Notes: generated by a model not told the origin, from the letters alone. Shown: positions 1 to 6,910, counted from the stretch's first letter. The stretch is 10,802 nt of DNA from Deinococcus hopiensis KR-140 (GCA_943327755.2 CALPYF020000075.1:1-10802), one strand, 5' to 3'. Translations and numbers: made by a program.

Positions 1-2772
1 ACCACCAACCCCAGCGCGCCGAGCTGATCCTCCATTCCCTCCCGGTAGCGCTGGCGGACCTCGCCCTTGTGCCCGTGAAAGACCCGCCGCGCCACCCGGT
101 GCCGACCCTCCCCACGGTTCAGCTGCACCAGGATGCGGCGCCGATACGCCTCGTCCTGCACATAGTTCAGCAGATACAGCGTCTTCTCGATGCGGCCCAG
201 TTCGGCCACCGCTCGTCCTAATCCTGACAGGCTGCCCCCGCGCTGCAACGTCCGCATCACGGCCGTGGCCTGCACTTTTCCCAGTTTCAGTGACCCCGCC
301 AGCCGCAGCAGGTCATCCCAGTGCTCGGCAATCAAGCGCTCATTGATGGTGTGGCGGCTCAGGTCGTTCAAGGCACCGTAGTCCGCGTCCCGCTCCATGC
401 GCCAGAATCGCTGATCCCCCACATCCGCAAGTCGGGGGCTGAACTGATATCCCAGCAGCGAGAAGAGCCCGAACACCACGTCGCTCGATCCGTGCGTGTC
501 CGCCATGATCTCCCGGGGATCGAGACGGGTCTGCTGTTCCAGCAGGCCTGCCAGAATAAACAGTGAGTCGCGGAGCGTCCCCGGCACCACGATGCCGTGA
601 AACCCCGTGAACTGATCCGACGTGAAGTTGTAGTAGGTCACGCCGCGCTGTGAGCCGAAATATTTGCTGTTCCACCCGGTGTGCGCGGAGCGCACCGGGA
701 CCACGAACCGCAGTCCGTCCGCAGAGGCCACTTCCCCGCCTCCCCACTGCTGCGCCAGCGGCAGGGTCAGCTGCGCGTTCACCAGACAGGCATTGGCGGC
801 CGTGATGGTCTCGGCCCGGATGTGGTTCTGCTGCACCCAGGACAGTCGAGACAGGGTCAGCGCTGGCAGTTCCGGGCGGGCCACGGCTTTGAGTCCGATG
901 TTGCAGGCCTGCGCCAGCAGGACCGCACAGACGCTCAACTGCAGGTCGCGCCCAGAGGCGCGACCGTCGGTCAAGTGCGTAAATGCATGCGCGAAGCCCG
1001 TGACTTCGTGCAGCTCCAGCAGCAGCGCCGGCAGATCGACCGTCGGCAGGCGGGCCGCCAGGTCCCGCTGAAGGCGGGTCAGGGTGAGGGTCGAGGGGAC
1101 TCAGGCGCAGCAGGGTCTGGCCCTCCTGTGTCTCGACCTGGAGCGCTCCGTTCTGGCCGAGGTGCGAGGTCACCTCCTGATAAGCCGCGTTCAAGGCCAG
1201 TCGCCGAACTTCAAGCTCTGCCTGGGGATCGAGTGACCGGCCCAGGGCGCGGGCCACATCGGCCCGCGCTTCAGTCCAGGCCGACCCCTGCAGCAGTTCA
1301 GCCCGGGGGTCCCGGTAGCGCTCGCTGACCGGCGCGAACACCTCGCGGCGTTTGAGCGCCTGGTGCAGTCGGTGCAGCACACAGAGGGTGTAGGCTGCCC
1401 GGTTCACCTCACCCACAGCGGGAAACACGCGCCGTTCCCAGCTCACGGGGACGAAGCTGCGCGGCGCCTGTGACCAGTTTGGGCGTCCCCGACCATGCTG
1501 CTCCTGCGCTTTCAGAAACCGCCAGGCGTCGAGGAGCGGCCGGGCACTGGTCGTGCCCTCCAGAGTCACCGTTTGAAGCAGTGCCGGCAGGAAGCGGCGT
1601 ACCGTCGCGTAACTGCCACTCAGGGCTTCGGCCAGAGGGTCGGTATCCGGACTGGCCAGCGTCTGCACGGTGGCGACCGCGTCGCGGAGTGCACCCTCTC
1701 CCAGCCGGGCCAGCACCCGTTGCCGGACCTCCCCTGCGGGGACCGTGTCGTCCAGCAGGACGCGCACCGCGTCCTGCAAGGTCAATGCCGCCTGATCAAG
1801 ATCCCGCAGCGACCGCAGGCGCTCGCGTCTGCGCCGGGCTTCCCCGCGCAGGGCCAGGGTGGTCATCAACGCATCAAACACGTCCAGTACGTCATCGGTG
1901 GCAGTGCGTTCCAGATGCTGCACGAAGACCAGGAGCGTCGCGTGGCGGCGCTCCTCCCCCATGCGAGAGAGGGTCTGCGCCCAGGCTCCGCCGGCATGCC
2001 GAGCCAGCTGGGTGCGCCGCGCTTCGGGCACATCCTTCAGATCAATGTGGCCGATCCCAAGCAGGCGAATCTGTTCGACCCGCTGCACGGCCGCCAGGAG
2101 GGCGGGCGCCGTGATCCGGGTCGGACCGGTGCGCAGCACCTCCAGACTGGTGAGACGTTCGCCCTCCCGCAACACCAGCAGGCTGTCCAACGTGGCCCGT
2201 TGCCCGGCGGTGAGCCGTTCGGCCAGCTCTCCATAGGTCTGACGGGCCAGCCGCTCCCGAATCCGCGCAATCAACCGGGCGAGAGTGGTCACCCCTGGCA
2301 ACACCACCTGGCGAGCGACCAGATGCGCTGTGGTCAGATCGAACAGCACGCTGGGCCGGACACTGCTGGTGGCGACCTGCGCATACAGCCAGCGGATCAG
2401 CCGGAACGCCTGCCGCTCATCGAACGGCTGGTAGCCGAGATGGGCCAGAATCAGCTGTTGATGCTTGAATCGGGTGGGCTCCCGTTTCAGGTATTTCGGC
2501 AGGACGTCGGCCTGGAGGTCCAGCTGTTCGGCCAGGTGCTGCACGACCACGGCGGGAACCGCCGTGGGGTCCTGCTGAAAGGTGCCCAGAAAACGCAGTG
2601 TACACAGCTGGAGCGCGCAGCCCAATTTGTTGTGGGGCCGCCGACGCTGGGCGAGAAAGGCGTGGTCGTGCTCACCGAGGTAGAAGGAGCGGGTGAGTTG
2701 CTCAGGGGTGGGGTCACCCTGATACTGGCCATACCGCGCCGCTTGTTCATCAGTGAGAAATTCAACCGGCAT
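1..2772 (-). pseudogene. tnpA: Tn3-family transposase TnpA, frameshifted, C-terminus beyond the window
   Basis: This is the DDE transposase of a Tn3-family element, which binds the terminal repeats and carries out replicative transposition. It begins MPVEFLTDEQAARYGQY, typical of the family N-terminus. About 561 codons run in the first frame down to about base 1090. The family-like sequence then resumes in the +1 frame from 1088 to the window edge (about 362 codons). The first frame stays open to 340 but reads as nonsense after the shift. The second frame has a TGA at 1103-1101, so the shift must lie between about 1101 and 1088, where there are two C runs on the coding strand. All three catalytic acidic residues are in the second frame: D in SADGLRF (719-717), D in MADTHGSSD (500-498) and E in NRGEGRH (110-108). 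The D-to-E spacing is 130 residues, as in Tn4430. About 923 codons are visible against a usual 950-1000, so only the tail is missing. Both halves look well conserved, so the shift is recent, a sequencing error, or (less likely) programmed. AGGA lies 4 nt before the start codon. Confidence 0.93.
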
Positions 2773-2776
2773 GGGG

Positions 2777-2804
2777 TCCTGAGGTAAGTGCCGTTATCTC
2801 AGGA
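2777..2804. repeat. Core recombination site: 11-bp inverted arms around a 6-bp centre
   Basis: The left arm TCCTGAGGTAA (2777-2787) and the right arm TTATCTCAGGA (2794-2804) are inverted copies matching at 10 of 11 positions, separated by GTGCCG (2788-2793). An 11-6-11 geometry is that of XerCD dif sites and fits a tyrosine-recombinase crossover site. The site lies between divergent tnpA and the recombinase gene, where Tn3-family elements keep their resolution site. Its left arm starts 4 bases upstream of the tnpA start codon and includes the probable tnpA ribosome binding sequence, so recombinase binding could also repress tnpA. The pattern is seen directly; the function is inferred. Confidence 0.65.
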
Positions 2805-2838
2805 AACAGACGCTCCTCAGCAGGCGGATAGCTTCTTT

Positions 2839-2880
2839 CCCAGAGGTGAGGCATGGGGGAGTTTGACACTTATCGCAGGA
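2839..2880. repeat. Possible accessory recombinase-binding motifs of the resolution site
   Basis: TTATCGCAGGA at 2870-2880 matches the right core arm at 10 of 11 positions in the same orientation, starting 76 bp further on. A weaker copy of the left arm, CCCAGAGGTGA, lies at 2839-2849 (about 8 of 11). Both are on the recombinase-gene side of the core. Tn4430 has accessory direct repeats beside its TnpI core site, so these motifs could play the same role. The 2870-2880 copy is convincing as a repeat; the 2839-2849 copy may be chance. Confidence 0.45.
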
Positions 2881-2881
2881 T

Positions 2882-2886
2882 GGAGG
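2882..2886 (+). promoter_or_regulatory. Ribosome binding site fixing the recombinase start
   Basis: GGAGG with a 6-nt spacer precedes the ATG at 2893. The reading frame is open for 35 codons further upstream, but that stretch contains the resolution-site repeats and has no comparable signal. The start at 2893 is therefore preferred. Confidence 0.8.
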
Positions 2887-2892
2887 AATTCC

Positions 2893-3756
2893 ATGGACGC
2901 GGCCCGTTTTCAGACCTGTGCCACCCGCTTCCTCGCTGAGCTTCAACGGAGCCCGCAGACGATCCGCGCATACCGCGCGGATCTGAACCATCTCCAGATG
3001 TGGCTGGCCACCCATGAGCAGGTCCTGGATGCCCAGACTCTGGGTCAGTACCTCGCCGCTCACCCCACCTGGGCGGCCGCCACCCGCAGCCGGAAGCACA
3101 CCAGCTTCGAGCGGTTCGCCCGGTGGGCCATCAAGCATGAGCTGCTTGACCGTGATCCCACGGTGCTGCTGGAGCGCCCCCGCTTGCCACCTCCCCATCC
3201 CAAAGGCTTGCGGCGCGCAGAGATCGAGCGCATTTTTGCTGCGATTCCCACCTCCCAGCGGCGCGACGCGCTGCTGTTTCGTCTGGTCTACGAGACAGGG
3301 CTTCGCATTGGCGAAGCCCTGGGTCTGTGCCTCACCGATCTCGATCTGATCCCAGGCGACGAACACCTCACCGTGCTGGGCAAAGGGGAGCGGAAGCGCA
3401 CGGTGCTCCTGGACGACCCGAAGCTGGTGGGCGCCTTGAAGCGCTACCTGCGCAGCCTGCCGTACACGCACGGCCCCCTCTTTCAGGCGACCCGGAATGG
3501 CCGAGGGGGACCGCTGCGCTACCAGAGTGTGCAGGAACGCTGGCAGGGCTACGCCGCGCAGGCAGGTGTGGCCTGCACGTTGCATCAACTCCGGCACAGT
3601 CACGCCACTGAGCTGGTCAATGGCGGCGTCAGTCTGGCCACCATCCGCAAGCGGCTGGGCCACCAGCACATTCAGACCACCCTACGGTATGCGGAGGTCA
3701 GTGACAGCACCATGGACGCGGAATTGCGCCGTTGGCGCAGACAGCAGTCGAAGTAA
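2893..3756 (+). CDS. Tyrosine recombinase/integrase, TnpI-like transposon resolvase
   Basis: This 287-residue tyrosine recombinase probably resolves the cointegrates formed by the neighbouring Tn3-type transposase. The N-terminal SAM-like DNA-binding domain (about residues 5-95) includes the typical SPQTIRAYRADLNHLQMWL stretch. The catalytic domain (about 105-287) has the whole active-site set: Arg138 in ETGLRIGEAL, a lysine in GKGERKR (164 or 168), His231 and Arg234 in HQLRHSHAT, His257 in RLGHQHI, and the nucleophile Tyr266 in TLRYAEV. The length is normal for XerC/D-type and TnpI-type enzymes. It diverges from tnpA across the putative resolution site. From sequence alone it cannot be told from a phage- or Xer-type integrase; the assignment to the transposon rests on position. 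Nothing looks damaged. Confidence 0.92.
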   Translation: MDAARFQTCATRFLAELQRSPQTIRAYRADLNHLQMWLATHEQVLDAQTLGQYLAAHPTWAAATRSRKHTSFERFARWAIKHELLDRDPTVLLERPRLPPPHPKGLRRAEIERIFAAIPTSQRRDALLFRLVYETGLRIGEALGLCLTDLDLIPGDEHLTVLGKGERKRTVLLDDPKLVGALKRYLRSLPYTHGPLFQATRNGRGGPLRYQSVQERWQGYAAQAGVACTLHQLRHSHATELVNGGVSLATIRKRLGHQHIQTTLRYAEVSDSTMDAELRRWRRQQSK

Positions 3757-3921
3757 CGCCATTCATGATGTTATCGCCGATGATCTGCGTGCCAAAGGCA
3801 CATCAGCAAGAGGCGCTCCCACGTTCCCCATTCTTAACACCACGCTTGCCATTGCCCTATCCGCTACGAATTCGCCGTCCATGTCACCATTCCACCCCGC
3901 ACATCCCTTCAGGATCAACGC
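3757..3921. other. Intergenic spacer between recombinase and merR
   Basis: These 165 bases hold no convincing gene and look less GC-rich than their surroundings. They contain a short hairpin, GTGCC-AAA-GGCAC (3789-3801), with no T-run after it, so it is not a standard terminator. I see no clear -35/-10 pair for merR. A junction between the transposon core and its cargo could lie here, but no repeat marks it. Confidence 0.5.
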
Positions 3922-4341
3922 ATGACGAGCGTCACTGACATGCCCATCGGGCAACTGGCTGCCCTGACGGGTGAGAGTGTCAAGGCGTTGCGCTACTGGA
4001 CCGACTTCGGCCTGCTTAGCGTGGAGCGCCGCTCAAGTGGCTACCGACACTATCCCCCTCAGGCTGTGGAGCAGGTGCGCTTCATCCGCTCTGCACAGAC
4101 AGCTGGCTTTTCCCTAGATGAGATTCGCCGGATTCTCGCGGTGCGTCAGGATGGACAGAAGCCCTGCGGACAGGTCAAAGCTGAACTCAACGAGCATCTC
4201 AACACCGTTCGGGCGCAGATCGCTCAGCTCCATGAACTCGAACAGCAGTTGCAAGCCAAAGTGGCGTGGGCAGAAGTGCATCCCGATCCAGCCTGCGATT
4301 CCGTAGGTTGCGTTTACCTGGACGTGCGCCCGAAGGCTTGA
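3922..4341 (+). CDS. merR: MerR-family metal-responsive transcriptional regulator
   Basis: This 139-residue MerR-family activator probably controls the genes that follow. The winged-helix DNA-binding domain (about residues 6-75) starts MPIGQLAALTGESVKALRYW and includes GYRHYPPQAVEQVRFI. A coiled-coil dimer helix follows (about 85-118), then a metal loop, DPACDSVGC. Cys82 sits at the position where divalent-metal members (MerR, ZntR, PbrR) have cysteine and Cu(I)-sensing CueR has serine. It would pair with Cys125 and Cys130 as candidate ligands. In Tn501 MerR the set is Cys82, Cys117 and Cys126, so the loop spacing differs. With merB and merE downstream, Hg(II) is the most likely inducer, though Zn, Cd or Pb cannot be excluded. 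AGGA lies 8 nt before the ATG. The gene is co-directional with its target operon, whose -35 box overlaps its TGA. Classical Gram-negative merR is divergent instead. Confidence 0.9.
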   Translation: MTSVTDMPIGQLAALTGESVKALRYWTDFGLLSVERRSSGYRHYPPQAVEQVRFIRSAQTAGFSLDEIRRILAVRQDGQKPCGQVKAELNEHLNTVRAQIAQLHELEQQLQAKVAWAEVHPDPACDSVGCVYLDVRPKA

Positions 4342-4369
4342 CTCTCCCCCTAGGGGGAGACCGTAGCCT
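4338..4369 (+). promoter_or_regulatory. MerR-type promoter/operator of the mer operon, predicted leaderless start
   Basis: The -35 is TTGACT (4338-4343) and the -10 is TAGCCT (4364-4369), separated by 20 bp. That is the overlong spacer typical of MerR-family promoters; ZntR-controlled zntA has the same TTGACT-N20 arrangement. A perfect 18-bp palindrome, TCTCCCCCTAGGGGGAGA (4343-4360), fills most of the spacer and is the expected MerR dimer site. The -10 ends 6 nt before the ATG at 4376, so transcription should start at or next to the A of the start codon, giving a leaderless mRNA. The -35 contains the merR stop codon. Confidence 0.88.
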
Positions 4370-4375
4370 CCAGAC

Positions 4376-4837
4376 ATGTCCGTCTCCGATTGCTGCGCCC
4401 CAAAGCCCAGCCCCACCCCGACCAGTTGTCCAACGTGTGGCCGCACTGGGAAGGCTGTGCCGCTTGTCACCCTAAAAGCGTTGTTGACCCCAGCGGCTCT
4501 GGCCACCATGGACCCCAAAGAGGTCTACCGCTTCTGCCCAGACACGACGTGCAGCGTGGTGTATTTCAGCCCCACGTCGACTTATGGCCAGGCGGACGTC
4601 AAGGTGCCCGTCTTTCAGAAGGACGAGCGCGGCACCACCCCCGTCTGTTACTGCTTCGGCCACACCCGTGCGGATCTGGAGCAGGCCCACCGGGAAGGCC
4701 AGGCGGACGCCATCCCTTCGTCCATCCAGGCGCACATCCGCGCCGGACGCTGTGGATGCGAACTGAACAACCCTCAGGGAAGCTGTTGCCTGGGGAACGT
4801 CAACCGGACCCTGGCTTCGGAGGCCCGCCATGCCTGA
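4376..4837 (+). CDS. CopZ-type zinc/[2Fe-2S] metallochaperone-like protein
   Basis: This 153-residue Cys-rich protein matches the N-terminal part of Archaeoglobus fulgidus CopZ, which binds one zinc and a [2Fe-2S] cluster. The zinc-type section is SCPTCGRTGKAV (Cys18, Cys21) plus YRFCPDTTCSVVYF (Cys54, Cys59). The BFD-like [2Fe-2S] section has VCYCFGHT (Cys91, Cys93) and RCGCELNNPQGSCC (Cys126, Cys128, Cys137, Cys138). The C-terminal Atx1-like copper domain of CopZ (MxCxxC fold) is absent. There are 12 cysteines, including a vicinal pair at 6-7. No signal peptide is visible, so it should be cytoplasmic. It is the first gene of the operon, probably translated from a leaderless mRNA, as no ribosome binding site lies close to the ATG. 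Its stop overlaps merB by 8 nt. A role in binding or handing on Hg(II), or redox support of the pathway, is inference. Confidence 0.85.
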   Translation: MSVSDCCAPKPSPTPTSCPTCGRTGKAVPLVTLKALLTPAALATMDPKEVYRFCPDTTCSVVYFSPTSTYGQADVKVPVFQKDERGTTPVCYCFGHTRADLEQAHREGQADAIPSSIQAHIRAGRCGCELNNPQGSCCLGNVNRTLASEARHA

Positions 4838-5351
4838 CGCCTCACCTGTTCCCACGCACCTGAGGGCCCTCCTGAACTGCTGTGAAGGCCAAGCGCCAGA
4901 AGCGATGCTGCGTGATTTCGTGATGTTCACGCCCACGCCACACGTCATCCAGACCCCAAGCGGGGTCCGCATCTACACCCGCTGTGCGCTGGATACCCTC
5001 CTCGCGGCCTGGATTCTCGACGAAAACCTTGAGATTGAAACCACCCCTCCAGGCCAGACCCAGCCCCTTCAGCTTACGGTCCGCAATGGTCGGCTCCAGG
5101 CTCCCACAGAGGCCGTCATGGCTTTCCCAACGCAAGCAGAAACTCAGACAAGCGCCGATGTCCACCGGAGCTTCTGTCCGTACGCGCTCGTCTTCTCGGA
5201 TGAAGAGAGCTACCAGGCCTGGAGTGCCACCACTCCCGTTCCCACCACTGCTGTCACGCTCCAGGACGCCTTCCAGCTTGCCCGTACCCTCACAGACCGC
5301 CTCACGTCTCTTCACACCCTCAACGGAAAAGGAGGTGCCTCATGCTGTTAA
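4830..5351 (+). CDS. merB: Organomercurial (alkylmercury) lyase MerB, short form
   Basis: MerB breaks the carbon-mercury bond of organomercurials by protonolysis, releasing Hg(II) and the hydrocarbon. This 173-residue protein keeps the catalytic set of E. coli MerB (Cys96, Asp99, Cys159): Cys52 and Asp55 in YTRCALDTL, and Cys116 in VHRSFCPYALVF. The Cys-Cys distance is 64 residues against 63. It is about 40 residues shorter than the 212-residue E. coli enzyme; most of the N-terminal winged-helix-like domain is missing. The structural cysteine of the middle loop (Cys117 in E. coli) is not present. Extra vicinal cysteines occur at 17-18 and at the very C-terminus (172-173). GGAGG with a 6-nt spacer supports the start. 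The stop overlaps the next gene. No export signal is seen, so it is cytoplasmic. Confidence 0.88.
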   Translation: MPDASPVPTHLRALLNCCEGQAPEAMLRDFVMFTPTPHVIQTPSGVRIYTRCALDTLLAAWILDENLEIETTPPGQTQPLQLTVRNGRLQAPTEAVMAFPTQAETQTSADVHRSFCPYALVFSDEESYQAWSATTPVPTTAVTLQDAFQLARTLTDRLTSLHTLNGKGGASCC

Positions 5352-5623
5352 AGAAACCAGCAAAGAATCTCCGTGCGTACTTGCTGCTTGTCAGCGCCCT
5401 GCTGCTGTGCCCCTGCCATCTGCCGGTCCTATTGGCGATCGTGGCCGGCGGAGTGGGCAGCAGCGCTTTCGCCTCGTTCCTCAGCCAGAACATGGCGCTG
5501 GTGCTGGCCATTGCGACCCTGTACTTCGTGGTCGCCCTCTGGATGGGCCGACGTCTCCTGACCCAGGATCAGACCTGCGCCGCTCCCCACGTCAAGGGCA
5601 GGAATCAGCATGACTGCTGCTAA
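5342..5623 (+). CDS. merE: MerE-like mercury transporter, small two-helix membrane protein
   Basis: MerE proteins of Tn21-type operons are small inner-membrane proteins that take up Hg(II) and methylmercury. This 93-residue protein has two hydrophobic helices (about residues 12-37 and 48-69). The hallmark CPCHLPVL is in the first helix, with Cys23 and Cys25 as the likely metal-passing pair (CPCHLPIL in Tn21 MerE). It is slightly longer than the 78-residue Tn21 protein. The extra C-terminal tail, rich in polar residues, carries Cys79 and ends HDCC, a vicinal cysteine pair. GGAGG (5331-5335) lies 6 nt before the ATG, inside the end of merB. The 3' end overlaps the next gene by 14 nt. It is the only recognisable Hg importer in the window. 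Confidence 0.82.
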   Translation: MLLKKPAKNLRAYLLLVSALLLCPCHLPVLLAIVAGGVGSSAFASFLSQNMALVLAIATLYFVVALWMGRRLLTQDQTCAAPHVKGRNQHDCC

Positions 5624-6146
5624 GTTCAGCCCAAACAAGCTTCTCCTTCCCGCCCTGCTCGTGCTCCTGATCGCTGGGCTGACCACTGCACTGCTCTCCG
5701 GCCAGAAGACTCCGTTGGGGAAAGGGTCCACCAGCGGTGGGCCAGCGGTCTCCGCGAGTCTGCCCCAGCTCACCGGCGAGACCCTTCGCCTGGCCGACTA
5801 CCGGGGCAAAGTCCTGGCCGTCAATTTCTTCGCGTCCTGGTGCGCGTCGTGCTGGAATGAACTCAAAGGCTTCGAGCAGGTGTCCCGTGAGTATGCCGCC
5901 AAAGGCGTGGCGGTCGTTGGCATCAGTGTGCAGAGTTCCCCACAGGACACCCGTGGCATGATTGACAAGCTCGGGTTGACCTTCCCGGTGGGGCTTGACG
6001 AGAAGGGCGCCGTGTCCCAGGAGGCCCTGGGCCTGCGGGGAATGCCGACCACCCTGTTCTTCGACCGGGAGGGGCGCCTGCTGGACAACGTGACGGGGGA
6101 AGTCAGCGAAGCGGAGCTGCGCGCGAAGCTGGACGGCCTGCTGTGA
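5610..6146 (+). CDS. TlpA/ResA-family membrane-anchored thiol-disulfide oxidoreductase
   Basis: This 178-residue thioredoxin-fold protein is anchored by an N-terminal hydrophobic helix (about residues 10-30) with the catalytic domain on the outer face. The active site is FFASWCASCWNE (Cys78, Cys81). The cis-proline loop is GMPTTLFF (Pro146). A redoxin/AhpC-TSA-like fold runs from about 48 to 178. TlpA and ResA proteins reduce disulfides in extracytoplasmic partners and usually draw electrons from CcdA, which is encoded next, overlapping at GTGA. Being between merE and ccdA in a mercury cluster suggests it keeps thiols of the uptake path reduced, or removes Hg from them; that is inference. An ordinary cytochrome c maturation role is the alternative, but no cytochrome or other ccm/ccs genes are present. 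AGGAA upstream of the ATG is a plausible ribosome binding site. Confidence 0.85.
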   Translation: MTAAKFSPNKLLLPALLVLLIAGLTTALLSGQKTPLGKGSTSGGPAVSASLPQLTGETLRLADYRGKVLAVNFFASWCASCWNELKGFEQVSREYAAKGVAVVGISVQSSPQDTRGMIDKLGLTFPVGLDEKGAVSQEALGLRGMPTTLFFDREGRLLDNVTGEVSEAELRAKLDGLL

Positions 6147-6910
6147 TTGCCCTGCTCAGTTACGCCTTCATGGCTGGGACCCTTGCGGCCCTCAACCCCT
6201 GCGGGTTTGCCATGCTCCCCGCCGTCATCTCCCGTTTCATTACCCGCCCCTCTGGCCGCAATCCCCTGCTCGACGGTCTGGCCCTGGGCGCGCTGCTCAC
6301 CCTGGGCACCCTGACCACCTTCAGTGTCCTGGGCCTGATCATCAGCGTATTCGGGACCGGTCTGGCCCGGATCGTGCCGTACCTGAATCTCGCCCTGGGC
6401 GTCCTGCTGCTGGTCCTGGCGGTCCGCACCTTCATGGGCCGCCCCCTGGCCCTCCACCTGCGGGGCATGCGCGCGCCAGAAGGCAAACGGCTGTCCGAAT
6501 ACTACCCGTACGGGATCGTTTACGGCCTCGCCAGCCTGGGCTGCACGCTGCCGGTCTTCCTGATGATCGTCGGTGGGGCCTCCACCCGCCCGCCACTTGA
6601 ACGGGTGGGCATGTTCACCGCGTACGGCGCTGGCATGGGCGCTGTCCTGCTCACGGTCAGTCTCGCGAGTGCCCTGGGGAAAGAGACCGTGATTCGTTTC
6701 CTGAAGAACGCTGGCCGATACGTGGACTGGATCGGTGGTCTGGGCCTGCTGCTCGCTGGTGCGTACATGGTGTATTACCAGGCGCGTTTTATCGAGCAGC
6801 TCCTGACTGGTGATGCCACCCACCTCCCCCTGCTCGTGGGTCTCGCCGCCCTGGTCATCACCGCCGTCGTGGCGCGTGTCCTGACCGCCAAGGAGTTGAA
6901 CACTGCATGA
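6143..6910 (+). CDS. ccdA: CcdA/DsbD-beta-type transmembrane thiol electron carrier
   Basis: CcdA proteins pass reducing equivalents from cytoplasmic thioredoxin across the membrane to extracytoplasmic thioredoxin-like proteins. This 255-residue protein has about six hydrophobic segments. It carries the two hallmark cysteines, Cys20 in LNPCGFAMLPAV and Cys134 in LASLGCTLPVF, which form the transmembrane redox pair. It starts at GTG, whose bases overlap the preceding TGA; the first in-frame ATG is 9 codons later but would trim the first helix. It ends with an ATGA overlap into the next gene. TlpA-like proteins flank it on both sides, so its partners are probably these two. The family assignment is firm. 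Its service to mercury detoxification is inferred from context, and some CcdA relatives may instead move metals. Confidence 0.87.
   Translation: MIALLSYAFMAGTLAALNPCGFAMLPAVISRFITRPSGRNPLLDGLALGALLTLGTLTTFSVLGLIISVFGTGLARIVPYLNLALGVLLLVLAVRTFMGRPLALHLRGMRAPEGKRLSEYYPYGIVYGLASLGCTLPVFLMIVGGASTRPPLERVGMFTAYGAGMGAVLLTVSLASALGKETVIRFLKNAGRYVDWIGGLGLLLAGAYMVYYQARFIEQLLTGDATHLPLLVGLAALVITAVVARVLTAKELNTA

Larger units (their letters stand above)
1..3756. mobile_element. Tn3-family transposon core: tnpA, resolution site, tyrosine recombinase (partial)
   Basis: A leftward Tn3-type transposase and a rightward tyrosine recombinase diverge from a 120-bp intergenic region that carries recombinase-type inverted repeats. 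This is the layout of Tn3-family elements that resolve cointegrates with a tyrosine recombinase (Tn4430 with TnpI) rather than with the usual serine resolvase. The element continues left of base 1, because the transposase C-terminus is cut by the window edge. I searched by eye for a right terminal inverted repeat (a CTTA...CCCC pattern on the + strand) downstream of the recombinase and past lnt and found none I trust. The mercury cluster is placed where passenger genes would sit, but its membership in the transposon is inference. The end coordinate here marks only the recombinase stop codon. Confidence 0.75.

Noticed and set aside
340..1087. Continuation of the first tnpA frame to its stop at 340
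   Set aside because: After the frameshift this frame reads as Pro/Gly/Arg-rich nonsense, while the +1 frame carries the conserved DDE domain.
1495..2787. A 430-codon open frame on the + strand opposite tnpA
   Set aside because: It is the shadow of the GC-rich transposase gene. The minus-strand product matches Tn3 transposases at its N-terminus, and the + strand product shows no recognisable domain.
2773..2810. GGGGTCCTGAGG as the outer tip of a Tn3 terminal inverted repeat
   Set aside because: GGGG is the right tip sequence, but a transposon end cannot lie between tnpA and the recombinase gene of the same element, and the stretch is better explained as the resolution-site core.
2863..2868. 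TTGACA as a -35 box for the recombinase gene
   Set aside because: No acceptable -10 box lies 16-18 nt downstream (the sequence there is around GAATTC), and the hexamer adjoins a candidate recombinase-binding arm.
2794..3669. A 291-codon minus-strand frame opposite the recombinase gene
   Set aside because: The + strand protein has a complete tyrosine-recombinase active site, so the antisense frame is a codon-bias shadow.
3789..3801. Hairpin GTGCC-AAA-GGCAC as a terminator of the recombinase gene
   Set aside because: The stem is only 5 bp and no T-run follows.
4343..4360. The 18-bp palindrome as a terminator of merR
   Set aside because: It has no loop and no T-run, and it sits exactly between a -35 and a -10 with MerR-type spacing, so an operator is the better reading.
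5798..6823. A 341-codon minus-strand frame opposite tlpA and ccdA
   Set aside because: It is low-complexity and Gln/Gly-rich with no domain, and lies opposite two well-supported overlapping genes.
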